Of a DNA stretch of 64,000 nucleotides, positions 52,428 to 63,101 are shown one piece after another. Position 1 is the stretch's first letter; every line of letters begins with the position of its first letter. The notes under the pieces are model-generated. The model made no database searches. It saw nothing but the letters and a program-made list of their open reading frames with translations, and had not been told where the DNA came from. Source of the DNA: Akkermansia sp. N21116 (GTDB taxonomy: Bacteria; Verrucomicrobiota; Verrucomicrobiia; Verrucomicrobiales; Akkermansiaceae). The DNA lies in assembly GCF_029854705.2 (NCBI RefSeq), contig NZ_CP139035.1, positions 930,001 to 994,000 of the forward strand. Reading direction: 5' to 3'. Both the position numbers and the translations under genes were made by a program.

Positions 52428-55400
52428 TTATTGTGATTCATCTTTGGGCTCCAGCAGGATGGGGATGTCGGTGATCTGGAGCAGGGCGTGGTGGTCTTCG
52501 TCGCGGGAATGGAGGGTCAGATTGAGGTGCAGTTTTGGCGAGGTCAGGTTGACGCGATTTGTTGTGCGCCAGTTATCGAGGCGTTCGGCTATTGTTTTGA
52601 CGAGGGATTCGCTGTAGTGTTTTTTATGAATGTAGAATACGGGGATTTTCCGTTCAAGGGGGGAGTCGCCGTTCGAGAGATGGTATGAGAATGCTATTTC
52701 ACAGCTGAAGGGGATGTTTTGGCCGGGCAGATCCAGCTGATGGTTCAATACTTCCTCGAAAGCGGCGGCGAAGAGTTTTTCCCAGTTGGTGAAGCTTCCC
52801 CTTATATCGAGAGGGGCTATGGTATTTTGCCTGCGCGCAGACAGGACGGTTTGCGGGAAGCTCAGAGGAGGCGTCCGGTAGATAAATGCTGGGTTTGTTT
52901 TTCCTTCCGGGAGGAGGTTTTTGTTTCGGCTTACGGAAATGATGCTGCGCGTTTCGGGATGGCCGGTCAGGGAGAGTCCCTTTATTTTGATGATGAGGGT
53001 GACGATTTTTTCTTCGCAGCCCGAGAGCGGAGTCCGGTAAAGGATTGTTCCGGGCTCACGAGGATCTTCCTTTTTTGTGAACGAGGTTACACCTCCCTGC
53101 GGACTTGAGAGTGCGATGTCGGGCGCCTCCATGCCGGGTGTTTTCCGCTTGAGGTGAAGTACCATGTCTTGTGTTTCTCCGTCCTTTTCCCATGTGGGTT
53201 CAATGGTAAATTCCAGGGCGGGAGTGGTTTGGCGGGATTTTCGTTCCGCTTCCCGTACCCAGAGAGACCAGAGTGAGGCTGTTTTTTGCAGGAGGGCTGA
53301 TGCTTCACTCATTCCTTCGAGGAAAGCCTCGTCTTTCGATTGTTCCGAAATTTTTTCTCTGAGGCCGGGCCGCAAGAGCTGGTATCGGGCCAGCTGGAGG
53401 AGAAGACTGTCTTCTTCCCGGAGGAGCTTTGCCGGAGGCGCTCCGGTCAGGGATATGTGCAGGGTGTCCTGGGATGCCAGGGAATGTGAGAAGGAGAACT
53501 TATAGTCCCACGCCAGGCATTCCCGGAGGGTATGGCTTTCGGAGGTGGCGTTTTCCTGATTGAGCAGGACGGGCATTTCCGAGCAGGCTCGAAGGGGCAA
53601 AGGAAGCTTGTCTCCGTTTTTCCAATCGAGGTTGAGTTGTGCTGGCCATGTTTCCGGTATAAGGGGATTGATGAATTTCAGCCAGGATGATCCGGTATAC
53701 CATCCGGCTTCTTCCGTCTGGATGTTGTATTCGAGTTCTCTGATGGTGTATCTTCTGTAGCAGGGGAGGCCTGAGGCGCGCGCGAGGTTTTCCGGCGTAA
53801 TGGGCAGATGGAGGTATTTCCGTGCGGAATTCAGGGGGAGTTTGATCCGGGGTATTTCTGTTTTCTCTCCTTTTGTTTGATCTTGTTCTGTTCCTGCGTT
53901 CAGGACGACGTCTCCGGAAAATCGCGCGGGTTTTTCGAAACTTGTTTCCGAGGTACAGGGGTATTGCTGGATGACGCCTGTTTTGTATCCTTGCAGGAGG
54001 GAATATCCGAACTGGTTTTTGGAAGCGTTGCGCGCTTCTTCGAGCCCGACGGGATCGGGTTTGTCCGTGGAAAGGGGGACGAGCTGGCAGGCCAGCGCGT
54101 CGATGAGTGCCTTTTTGGCCTGAATCAGGCTCGTCATGAGTTCGGGAGAAAGACGGGAGAGTCTTCCGCTGTTTGCCGGGCTGATTATGTGGTCGATGTC
54201 TCCGAGGAAATCTCCGGCCCATTGTTCCATGTCGATGTTAAGAAAGTTTGTTTTCTTTTGTTCTTCACTGCCGGGGAGGTCGATGTCGTATACGGAGACC
54301 CATTGATTGCTTAGCGGCTTGAAGGCGTAATAGCGGGGAGAGGCCGGGCCGGAAGCCGTCATGGGCATGCGGACGTCTGCAATGCCCCGCGGGCCGAAGA
54401 GTATTCCGTAGAGTTGTTGCCCGGCGCCGCCCGTTCCCGCGACTTTCAGTTCATGAAGTGCGTTTTCCAGGCCAGCGGCAAATGCCGCCAGGTTTTCGTC
54501 TCCCTCCGGGGGGATGGTGTATTGTGTGGAGATTGTTTTTTCCGGCGCGTCTTCAGCGCAGAGTTCCTTGCTGCGGGAAATGGTCATTACTGCCTCCAGG
54601 GGAGTAACCGGGTGTGTGAGGCCGCTGGTGGTGACTTCGTGGCGGAGGAGGAGTGCGGCGGGCGGCTTCAGGAGTTTCGCTCCTCCCTTGAGGAGTTTGA
54701 TGTCGGAGAATTCGGAGAGGACGGAGGATGGACTGGGGTTTTCACCAAAATGGGAGACGAGGGCGGCCAGGCAGTCTTCTTCCCGGGTGGTGACGTGAAC
54801 AGCGTCTTTTTCCAGGGTTTGGCCCGGCTGCAGGATTCCGATGAGAGGCGCGTTTTCGTCCAGGAATTGATTCAGGTATTCGAGGGGCCAGTTTTCTTGC
54901 TGGAGGAGTTCTTTTATGGACCATCCTTCCGGGTTTTCCGGGAGTGTGAGTCCTGTCTGGATGGAGGCGGCGCTGAGATCAACGCGCCGGGGCAGGAGAA
55001 GGGGGGCTTGCAGAGGCTGTTGCTCGTTGGCGAGGAGGAGTTGTTCCTGCGTGACGGCGTGCAGGGTGCAGATATGTTCGAGTGTTTCTTCTACGGCGGG
55101 GGCATATGCGGCTGTTTTCCGACAGAGGAGAGCTGTTCCCGGCAGGAAGAGGCCGGGTGTATCTCCGTTGAGACTGATGAGGTCGAGCAGGGTAAATCCC
55201 GGTTCCAGGAAACGGTTCGCCCCCAAGTGCTCGTTTTCTCCGACCAGGGATTCCTGGTAAATGAGCGAGGCTGTTTTCCGCAGGCAGGACCTGTTTTCTT
55301 CCGGAGTCAGGAGCTGGATGGGGGTGAGGGAGATTTTGAATTCGATGAAATAGCAATAGCATATTTCCAGGAGGGTTATGTCCCGGTCCCCCTGTGCTTC

Positions 55401-58400
55401 TGCGACGCAGACGGTTTTGCCTCCGTATTGGAAGGCAAAACCTGGTATCAGCAGGGCGTCTCTTTCCTGGTTGGATTTTATGAGAGAGTCCAGCGGCAGC
55501 AGAAGAGAGGCGCTGATGTCCTGAAGGTTTTCTCCTTCCGCTTTTGTCGTGTATGTCCGTTCCGGATGTTTAAGTCTGGCGAAGGGTTTCAGGGGGGCAT
55601 CCCCGTTTCGCTCCCAGGCGGCGTCAGGGAACCGGGAGGGGGATTCCGTATCCCGGACGACGGTGTAGCGGGGGATGTTAACGGTGGCGGGGACGAACCA
55701 TTCCGCAGGGTGGGCGTTCCGGTTTGCCCGGGCGAGTTCTTCCGGCGACAGGGTGTAGGTATGAAGGATGTCGCGGATGGAGAGGTGGAGAGGCGCTGTG
55801 CAGACGGGCAGCGTGGTCAGGGCGTCCAGATAGTTTCTGACGGATTGAAGGAAGGGCAGGAATTCATTGCGGGAGACAGGGAAGCCGCCCTGTTTCCTGA
55901 CTGCCTCGGGCAGAAGGGTAAACTGGACGCGCATTTGGATGTCTTCTCTCTCCCACTGTCGGAGGAGGGAATTGTAACGCGTGACGGCTTTTTTTATTTC
56001 GTCCCGGTTGTTGAGGTCTTCCGGAGGTTGCGGGCACAAGGAAACGCAAAGCGAGGGTACGTTCCGGATGAGTTCGACATGGTAGCGGATGGCGGACAGG
56101 GGGATTTTTCCCGGATCGATGAGTTCATCCGTATAGAGTGAACGCAGGGCGACGGCATGGAGGAAGGCTGAAGAGGTGGCATTGCCCAGAATGTCGCGGA
56201 AATTGAGTATCAGGTTAAAGGTTTCTCCAATGGCGGCATAGGGGTTTTGTCCATCCCCCCTCCATTTGTAAAGAGGCGCGGAGCGGGTGAAATCCCAGAT
56301 GGTTTCCTTGTTTTCTTCTTCACCGGGCGTGGAGGGAAAGAGGGGCAGCGAGGGGGGGAGGTTTTCTCCTTCTACGTGGAAGGAGGCAATGCTGAATAAT
56401 CTTCTGGCGAGGAGGTCTTTTTCCGCGCCGAGAGCGTAGTTTAGATTGTCCGAGGGGTGTTCTTCCGGCGGCGCCGCGAGTGTCAGGGAGAAGCCCGCGC
56501 ATCCTGCCGGAAGGGTTTCCCGGTATTCTTTTTTCCGATCGGGCCAGTTGTTGTCGGCGGCAAGCCAGGTGTTTTCTCCATCAAGGGAGGTGTCCCGGGT
56601 GACGAGGGCGTTTACGCATTCCTCCCGGTCGTCGTAAGAGGAGGCGTATTCGATGAGCAGGTGAAGTTTGGCTTCTCCCCGGTCGTCAAAGATGGCGTCA
56701 GGCAGGGCGCATGTTTCCCGGTCTGCAAAGCCCAGGTAGCATCCTTTTCCCCCTATGATGAGCATTTCCCACAGGAGCCGCAGGAATTCCCGGCAGGCTG
56801 ACAGGCGGGCGCAATGTGTCTCTGCGGTATTTTTCCTCGTTTCGAGAACTCCCATTTCGGTTTCCGTAGAGAGGTTTGTGCGGACAAGGAAGGTGTTTTC
56901 GGACGATGACGCCGGATTGATGAGCCCGTCTTCGATTCCCTGCAGAGGAGAAGCGGTATGGAGAAGACGGGCTCCGATTGCCTGCTCAAGGGCCTGCCGG
57001 AGTGTTTCTCTTTCCCGGTGATTCATGCCGGATAGTTCGTAAAGGCCGACTGCTCCGGGCACTTTGCGGATGCCGAGGACGAGCAGAGTCACCCAGGAGA
57101 ATTCCTTCCCGCACTCCCGTTTCTCCCGGCCTGGAGCGGTATTGTCTTCTTCCCTCGTGTAGAGGCTGTACCGGGAGAGATGGCCCCTGCTGTCCTGGCG
57201 GAAGTCGGCGGGAAGCTGCCGTATGCCGGAGATGTTTTTTGCGTTTCGCGGACGGGAGGCTCCCGGGATGCTCAGGTCATGGAGAGGGACGGCCTGGGAA
57301 AGGGCGTATTTTTTCTCGATTTCATGGAATAACGGCAGGGGGCGAAGGGGTTTCAGTATATCGAGGAAGAGCGTTTGGGCGGGTGCGTATTTCCGGATGT
57401 CTCCGTTGGTGATGACGAGTTCAAGTTCCTTTTCCGCTGTTGCTGCATGGGTTATGGTTCGATCAGCTGAGAAGGAGCCCAGGGCGGGGGATATCCAGTC
57501 CCGGTCTTCTTCCCTGATGGAGACGGAGAGGCGGCAGCGTTCTTCCTTGTCTTCCCCAGCGTCAGCCATGACTTTTTGCTGCTGGCCGTTGAGAGCGTAC
57601 ATTCCCTCGAATGCGTCTCCAGCTTTTCCGGACGCGTCGGGAATGGGGATTCTCATTCCCTGAAGGAAGAAGCGGGAGATCATGGCCGCTTTTTTTTCTA
57701 CTGATTCCGTACTGCTGACGGCTTCTGTGAGTGCGGTTTCCGGTATCCAGAGAGGAGTGTTTATTTTGATATTTCCGGAGAACAGGCCCTCTCTGCGGGA
57801 GATGGCTTCCGCCCATTCAGCCAGGCCGAGGTTATAACGGCGGAGGATGGTTTCGCTTGTTTCTCCTGCTTTGGCTTTGATTTGCGGATGAACGATGGAG
57901 ATACGTGTGAGAGGGGAGAGAATGTCCTGTTCCCAAAGGGGATTGCTCCCGGCGCAGGCCTGTTCACGGTCGGGGAACAGTCTCTGAAAGAGATCGCATA
58001 GCGTTACGTCGGAGGTCCGGATGATTCCCTGAAGGGGAACGGGGATTTGTTCCGGGACGCTTTGGGGAGATCCTGGGAGGGCGGTGAGGAATTTTGTGAA
58101 GGTTTCCGGAACATCCCGGCCTTGTTCATAACGCGAGCAGAGATCCGCATACCGGACGAGGCGGCGCAGGGTGTCTCCGGCATGGGTGAGGAGGGTTTCC
58201 CGCTGGTTCGCTATCGGGAGTTGTACGGAGGCGCCAAAGGGGATGCAGGTTCCTTCCGGCGGCAGGCCGGGATTGGCCCGGCTGATGGTCTGGAAGAGTT
58301 CTTCCACATCCCCTTCTTCCGCGTCTTCCGTGAGCCGTACGTAAAAAAGAGCGGCAATGCGGGTGAGCGTTAATTTGCGGATGTTGCGGAAGGGGTATTC

Positions 58401-61400
58401 CGGGATCAAGAAGGAAGCACCCTGCCGGATGACGCGGGGAGAGCTTGGGCAAAGGTTGAGCATGTCCCGGGCGTTTGCTCCCAGGAATTGCCTGATTTGT
58501 TCCAGAGTATCCCCCGGCTGGATAACGTAGGGGATGCTTTCCAGCGTGACGGTGATGTCACGTTGAAGGGCGAGTCCGGGATTGTCGGTCAGGACGAGGC
58601 GGGGCGTGATGCCTGTTTTCAGTGAAAGGATGTCCCCGGGTGAGGATTTTTCCAAAAGATTTGGCAGATCCGGATTGAAATCCAGCAATTCCGGGGAGGT
58701 CAGTCCGCTCCAGTCGCAGATAGTGGCAAGGGTGTCCCCCTCTCGGTAAAGGCGGGCGACAATGTTTTTATCTCCGGTTCTGTCAATGAGGGTTTCGCAA
58801 AAATCCCTGAGGGAACCTGTGGTGATGGCCAGTGGCAACGTCCGGAAGAGGGGTTCTATATCACCGATGATGCTGTCGGCCAGGAAGGAAAAGTAATCGT
58901 TGAAGAACAGGGTAGCGAGAGAAATGTCTCGCTCCTCCGGCTCCGCTTCTCTGCGGAGTTCCCGGTCATCGGGATTGGAATTCATCCGTGAAAACAGTTC
59001 CTCCATTTTCCGGATGTAGTCGGCTCCTATCATTGTTTCGGCATCGAACGCAATGTTTCTTGTCTTCCATTCTTTTTCTTCTTTCGTGGACCAGTCGAAG
59101 CGGAGGCCCGGAAAGACGGGAAAGAATGTTTGCTTGACACTTCCCTGCAATCCTTCCGCAGGCGCGAGACCTATTGTGAAATGAATGCCGTGGTTCAGGA
59201 AGAAGCGACGGAGCGATTCATGGAGTTCCTTTTCCCGTTTCATGGATTGAACCGCTTCTTTCATGCGCAGGAATTGGGCATAACCGATCCGGCTGTCATT
59301 TCGGTCAGGTTCGGTTTCCTCCTCCAGGGAAAGAAGCCAGAAGGCAAATGACTGAACGAGGAGAGAGAAGTCGCTTTTTCCTCCGGCCCGTGGTTCTGTT
59401 CCGATGAAGAGGAGGAATGCGGCGCAATGGGAAGGGGCGGCTTCCCTTTTGTTTTCCCAGGAGATATTCTGTGTGGAATACACGGGAATCAGTGTGAGCG
59501 GGAGTGTGAATGCCCCGATTTTATCCCGGAACCGTCCGGAGATGGGGCAGGAGAGCGCGCTGCCCGATATTCTCATTGTTTTCCGGGGCAGAGCGTCGCG
59601 GACAAGCTGTCTGTCGCGGGCGGATGTCCGGGAGGGGAGGGAGGCCAGCGTCCACGGCGGCGCGGAGTCCGAGCCGAGGGTGAAACTGGTGTGGAGATGG
59701 AAATCGAAGGAGAAGCTTATTTTGATGAAGAGGATTTTGATGCTTGCCTTGACGGAAAGGCGGAGGTCCAGCTCGACGAGTGACGCCCGGCATGTCTCAA
59801 AGACAAGCATCAGGGTGGCTCTTACATTGATTTCTGCATTAATGCTGATGATTTTGAGATCGACGCACAGGAACAGCCGGCCCGAGAGTCCGATTATGGC
59901 GGAGGCGCGGCAGTAGAGTTCTTTTTTCCGATCCCGGTCAAAGGGGCGGTACAAGGCGAATACGCCTTCAAAAATGCCGAATACTTCCAGCGTCAGTCCT
60001 CCCCGGACTGGGCCGAAGCTGAAGGTTCGGCCCAGTCCCAGGGAGAGTCCGAGCCCCAGAGTGAGGACGGGGGTGAATTCTCCGCTGGTGACGGCGGGTA
60101 CTTTGCTGCATGTGGCTCCGCTCAGGATGCCCAGGTAGAATCCGCCTCTTCCCGTATAGATTCCCGCCTGAATGACGAAGGAAGCCGAGAAATCGGCGTT
60201 ATGGGGGAAGCCCATATCCAGCAGGAAGTCACCATTGGTATAGAGTTCCAGGCTCATGGTGCCCAAGGTAATGCTCAGATAGCCCAGATTGAATGTTCGG
60301 AAGCGTTCGGGGATGGTCAGGGTTGCACAGAACATCCCCAGGTTGTCACTCAGTTTTCTGTAGAGGAGTTCGGCGCGAAGTCCGGCCAGGGAATCGAAGG
60401 AGGAGCTTTCCTTCGCCTTGGTGACTGTGACGACAATGCCGTAGAGATCGGGATCGTTGAGGACGATGCTCGCCTTGAAGGATTCCTGAAGAAGGAACTC
60501 GACCCCCAAAAGCCACCGGGAGGTTTTGCTGTACCGGAGGGAAGGGGTTTTTTCCGATGACGGGGCGATTTGTTTTTTCAGGGCGAGCAGGACTTCTTCG
60601 ATGGTGTTCCCCGTGACGTCGACTTCCAGATGCTGGCCCAGTCCCAGATAGCAGAGGCGGAAGGCGTCCGGCCCCTTGCCGGGAATTTCGGGGGGATTTT
60701 CATTGACGGCATCCCAGGACAGTTCCTTGCCCGGTCCGTATTCCTGCCCGCAAAAGGCTCCCCGGCAGAGAAACAGGGTTTTGCCTCCGTTGCCGGATTC
60801 GTGTCGCAGTCCGACTTCATCAATCCGGATAATGCCGGGAATATGGAGGTTTACCGTGAAAAAGGCTTCCAGGGATGAGTCCGTGGTGTCGAAAATGAGT
60901 TTGAACGCGGGGAGTGGTATCTTGTTCAGGAAGTCCCACGGCGGAGGCAGAAGGCATTCGGCGTTGGGATTGGCGAGCGAGATGAGGGAATTCACCAGTT
61001 CTCCCAGAGTCAGGGCCGCCATGCTGAGGGAAAGGATTTCGTGTATTTGCCCGTTTTTGGTAATGACGCCGTTTGATGCCTTGATGTCCAATTTTCCTAG
61101 CCGGAGACCGAAGGTATAGGATTTCCGTTCCGCCAGTGCATCGGCAAGGGAGGCGGAAATCTCAAAGGAGCCGAGTGTGAAGCGGGCGGAGAGGCCGAGT
61201 GTAAGCCGGTCGCTTTTCTTAAGCAGGGCGATTTCTCCGTAGAGGGACATCTCCCTGCCCAGCAGGCGGGTGTCCCAGCAGGTGAGAAGGGCAGCTTTAA
61301 CGCTCAGACTGCCGTTCGGGCCCGTCTCGTAGCGGAGGGAGAAGAGGGTGAGGCGGATGTCGAACAGGGGGTCCCCGGAAGGAGTGATCCCCAGAATGTC

Positions 61401-63101
61401 CTCCAGAATACGGGCAAGGCTGATAAATCCTTCGGAAAGGCGTCCTGAAAAGCACCATGTGTTTTTTTTCCACGCGGCTGATACGGCGAGGGAGAAGGGA
61501 TGCGTTTTTCCAATACGAAAAGTGCCTCCTATCTCCGCCGTTTTTACACCCGGGGAAATCAGGAGCTGGACATACAGATGCGTGAGGGAAATCGTAATTC
61601 CGCAGACCTGCATGCTCCAGGCCTTCTCCGCATTGGCGGGATTGATTTCCGCGTAGAGGGACAGGGAGCGAGAGGACGGCGAGGCGCTGAGCCTGGCGGA
61701 TGCGATACGGAGGGTATCTTCATGGACCGGGGTTATCTTCCAGTTTTGCAGTAGTGAATCCAGCGTTGCTTCCTTGTCCGGCGTCTTGTTGAGAACCATC
61801 CTGCCCTCTATGTCGAAGGAGGGCAGGATGGCGGCCATCGCCAGTTTCAGCTCCCAGCCGTTGGGAGCATGGGGAAGAGCCTGCGCCTGTTTGAGGGAGG
61901 CAAGTCCTAATATCTCTCCGCTCATGAGCAGGCCGTTTCCCGTTTTTTCCCGTAGTCTCGCACTGCGGTGAAGGCGGATATTCATGCCGATGCAGTCGAG
62001 GGAGACGCCGGGGATGAATGTTTTCCAGGGATGGGTGGAGCGAATCAGAGTTCCCACGCTTTCCAGTTCCATGTCCAGGCTGCCCTCTTTTTTGTTTTTG
62101 AGGACAATATTCATCCCGTACAGGCCAAAGGCATCGAGAAGGGGGAAATTGTCCGGCAGAGGAATTTTACCGCCGGAGGGGAGCAGGAGCAGGCGGCCGA
62201 GAATCCGGGTCATGGAGGAGACGGTCAATCCCGGTTCAAATTCCGCCATGAAACTCCAGTAGGCGCTGTGTTGGAAGAGAACGGTCATGAGGATGAATTC
62301 CTGATGCCAGTCCTCCATGTTCAGACGGAGATTCAGGCAGGCGCGGCTCGTATAGACGGGAGGATTTTGTGTGTCCGGCACCCGGCTTTCCAGCATCAGG
62401 GAGAGTCCGGTGTGCTCGAAGGGGCGGGATTCGTTCGAGGAAAGGGGAGACAGGAGAGCAAAGCGGGAACCGAGGGGTATCTTCAGGAGGAAATCGGCGG
62501 CGGGCGGTCCGTCTTCCTTCTCGGCAGGCAGAAAGCGGACTTTCCCCTTCATGACGCCGGGGGATTGCAGAAGGAAGGCATAGCGGCTCCACGATGCTTC
62601 CGGAGGAGAGGGTGCCGGAGCGGTGGAAATGGAGACGTTGCTTTCCATATCAATGCTTCGCTCGCCGGGAGGGATTTCTTCCGTATCCAGAGTCAGGCAG
62701 GCGCGGGAGAGGAGGATTTCCCGGAAGATGGAAGGGACGCTTTTTTTGATTCCCCCGGTGAAAATGACGGAAGGGGCGATGTTGACGAACAGATCTGCCA
62801 GCGGGACAAGGTCATCCCGGCACCGCAGGGTGAGTTTGGAACGGATGCCAGCTTCCTCCGGGAAACAGACGAGCGAGAAGGAAAACAGGAGATTGTCCGC
62901 CGAGGCCCGCAGCGCGACGATTCCGTTCAGGATGAGAGTTTCCCCCTCCCGTTCCAGAACGCACTGGGTTCCGTCGAGTTGATTTTGACAAAGGCGGTTC
63001 AGCAGGGAGGAGAACACGCTGTCAAAGGTGTCGGAGTCGATCCAGATATGACCGTTTTCCAGAGCGGACTGTAAATCGCGGTAGAGTTGGTCAATGTTCA
63101 T
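52428..63101 (-). CDS. Giant LysM-repeat, beta-rich protein (about 3557 aa), possibly DUF6603-like
   Basis: The function is unknown. Residues 1 to about 1150 are beta-rich; a segment around 1000-1130 (SFGPVRGGLTLEVFGIFEGVFALY..., then alternating strands) resembles the DUF6603-type region as far as I can judge. LysM-like modules follow: GDTLATICDWSGLTSPELLDFNP (about 1447), IQPGDTLEQIRQFLGANARDMLNL (about 1524), and a weaker AGETSETILRRYNL (about 1738). More degenerate copies lie around 2500-2720 (EGENLQDISASLLLP, EETLEHICTLHAV). The C-terminal 800 residues have no recognised domain. There is no signal peptide. ATG 63101 is chosen because it overlaps the upstream stop as ATGA; an ATG six codons upstream is possible. 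LysM modules may bind peptidoglycan or act as phage-tail-like binding units. It shares an operon with the hydrolase gene. Confidence 0.78.
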   Translation of the reverse strand: MNIDQLYRDLQSALENGHIWIDSDTFDSVFSSLLNRLCQNQLDGTQCVLEREGETLILNGIVALRASADNLLFSFSLVCFPEEAGIRSKLTLRCRDDLVPLADLFVNIAPSVIFTGGIKKSVPSIFREILLSRACLTLDTEEIPPGERSIDMESNVSISTAPAPSPPEASWSRYAFLLQSPGVMKGKVRFLPAEKEDGPPAADFLLKIPLGSRFALLSPLSSNESRPFEHTGLSLMLESRVPDTQNPPVYTSRACLNLRLNMEDWHQEFILMTVLFQHSAYWSFMAEFEPGLTVSSMTRILGRLLLLPSGGKIPLPDNFPLLDAFGLYGMNIVLKNKKEGSLDMELESVGTLIRSTHPWKTFIPGVSLDCIGMNIRLHRSARLREKTGNGLLMSGEILGLASLKQAQALPHAPNGWELKLAMAAILPSFDIEGRMVLNKTPDKEATLDSLLQNWKITPVHEDTLRIASARLSASPSSRSLSLYAEINPANAEKAWSMQVCGITISLTHLYVQLLISPGVKTAEIGGTFRIGKTHPFSLAVSAAWKKNTWCFSGRLSEGFISLARILEDILGITPSGDPLFDIRLTLFSLRYETGPNGSLSVKAALLTCWDTRLLGREMSLYGEIALLKKSDRLTLGLSARFTLGSFEISASLADALAERKSYTFGLRLGKLDIKASNGVITKNGQIHEILSLSMAALTLGELVNSLISLANPNAECLLPPPWDFLNKIPLPAFKLIFDTTDSSLEAFFTVNLHIPGIIRIDEVGLRHESGNGGKTLFLCRGAFCGQEYGPGKELSWDAVNENPPEIPGKGPDAFRLCYLGLGQHLEVDVTGNTIEEVLLALKKQIAPSSEKTPSLRYSKTSRWLLGVEFLLQESFKASIVLNDPDLYGIVVTVTKAKESSSFDSLAGLRAELLYRKLSDNLGMFCATLTIPERFRTFNLGYLSITLGTMSLELYTNGDFLLDMGFPHNADFSASFVIQAGIYTGRGGFYLGILSGATCSKVPAVTSGEFTPVLTLGLGLSLGLGRTFSFGPVRGGLTLEVFGIFEGVFALYRPFDRDRKKELYCRASAIIGLSGRLFLCVDLKIISINAEINVRATLMLVFETCRASLVELDLRLSVKASIKILFIKISFSFDFHLHTSFTLGSDSAPPWTLASLPSRTSARDRQLVRDALPRKTMRISGSALSCPISGRFRDKIGAFTLPLTLIPVYSTQNISWENKREAAPSHCAAFLLFIGTEPRAGGKSDFSLLVQSFAFWLLSLEEETEPDRNDSRIGYAQFLRMKEAVQSMKREKELHESLRRFFLNHGIHFTIGLAPAEGLQGSVKQTFFPVFPGLRFDWSTKEEKEWKTRNIAFDAETMIGADYIRKMEELFSRMNSNPDDRELRREAEPEERDISLATLFFNDYFSFLADSIIGDIEPLFRTLPLAITTGSLRDFCETLIDRTGDKNIVARLYREGDTLATICDWSGLTSPELLDFNPDLPNLLEKSSPGDILSLKTGITPRLVLTDNPGLALQRDITVTLESIPYVIQPGDTLEQIRQFLGANARDMLNLCPSSPRVIRQGASFLIPEYPFRNIRKLTLTRIAALFYVRLTEDAEEGDVEELFQTISRANPGLPPEGTCIPFGASVQLPIANQRETLLTHAGDTLRRLVRYADLCSRYEQGRDVPETFTKFLTALPGSPQSVPEQIPVPLQGIIRTSDVTLCDLFQRLFPDREQACAGSNPLWEQDILSPLTRISIVHPQIKAKAGETSETILRRYNLGLAEWAEAISRREGLFSGNIKINTPLWIPETALTEAVSSTESVEKKAAMISRFFLQGMRIPIPDASGKAGDAFEGMYALNGQQQKVMADAGEDKEERCRLSVSIREEDRDWISPALGSFSADRTITHAATAEKELELVITNGDIRKYAPAQTLFLDILKPLRPLPLFHEIEKKYALSQAVPLHDLSIPGASRPRNAKNISGIRQLPADFRQDSRGHLSRYSLYTREEDNTAPGREKRECGKEFSWVTLLVLGIRKVPGAVGLYELSGMNHRERETLRQALEQAIGARLLHTASPLQGIEDGLINPASSSENTFLVRTNLSTETEMGVLETRKNTAETHCARLSACREFLRLLWEMLIIGGKGCYLGFADRETCALPDAIFDDRGEAKLHLLIEYASSYDDREECVNALVTRDTSLDGENTWLAADNNWPDRKKEYRETLPAGCAGFSLTLAAPPEEHPSDNLNYALGAEKDLLARRLFSIASFHVEGENLPPSLPLFPSTPGEEENKETIWDFTRSAPLYKWRGDGQNPYAAIGETFNLILNFRDILGNATSSAFLHAVALRSLYTDELIDPGKIPLSAIRYHVELIRNVPSLCVSLCPQPPEDLNNRDEIKKAVTRYNSLLRQWEREDIQMRVQFTLLPEAVRKQGGFPVSRNEFLPFLQSVRNYLDALTTLPVCTAPLHLSIRDILHTYTLSPEELARANRNAHPAEWFVPATVNIPRYTVVRDTESPSRFPDAAWERNGDAPLKPFARLKHPERTYTTKAEGENLQDISASLLLPLDSLIKSNQERDALLIPGFAFQYGGKTVCVAEAQGDRDITLLEICYCYFIEFKISLTPIQLLTPEENRSCLRKTASLIYQESLVGENEHLGANRFLEPGFTLLDLISLNGDTPGLFLPGTALLCRKTAAYAPAVEETLEHICTLHAVTQEQLLLANEQQPLQAPLLLPRRVDLSAASIQTGLTLPENPEGWSIKELLQQENWPLEYLNQFLDENAPLIGILQPGQTLEKDAVHVTTREEDCLAALVSHFGENPSPSSVLSEFSDIKLLKGGAKLLKPPAALLLRHEVTTSGLTHPVTPLEAVMTISRSKELCAEDAPEKTISTQYTIPPEGDENLAAFAAGLENALHELKVAGTGGAGQQLYGILFGPRGIADVRMPMTASGPASPRYYAFKPLSNQWVSVYDIDLPGSEEQKKTNFLNIDMEQWAGDFLGDIDHIISPANSGRLSRLSPELMTSLIQAKKALIDALACQLVPLSTDKPDPVGLEEARNASKNQFGYSLLQGYKTGVIQQYPCTSETSFEKPARFSGDVVLNAGTEQDQTKGEKTEIPRIKLPLNSARKYLHLPITPENLARASGLPCYRRYTIRELEYNIQTEEAGWYTGSSWLKFINPLIPETWPAQLNLDWKNGDKLPLPLRACSEMPVLLNQENATSESHTLRECLAWDYKFSFSHSLASQDTLHISLTGAPPAKLLREEDSLLLQLARYQLLRPGLREKISEQSKDEAFLEGMSEASALLQKTASLWSLWVREAERKSRQTTPALEFTIEPTWEKDGETQDMVLHLKRKTPGMEAPDIALSSPQGGVTSFTKKEDPREPGTILYRTPLSGCEEKIVTLIIKIKGLSLTGHPETRSIISVSRNKNLLPEGKTNPAFIYRTPPLSFPQTVLSARRQNTIAPLDIRGSFTNWEKLFAAAFEEVLNHQLDLPGQNIPFSCEIAFSYHLSNGDSPLERKIPVFYIHKKHYSESLVKTIAERLDNWRTTNRVNLTSPKLHLNLTLHSRDEDHHALLQITDIPILLEPKDESQ

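Noticed and set aside
54414-56141. 575-codon plus-strand frame opposite the LysM giant
   Set aside because: It is antisense to a continuous minus-strand gene and has no recognisable motif. Similar plus-strand frames at 61968-63074 are also shadows.
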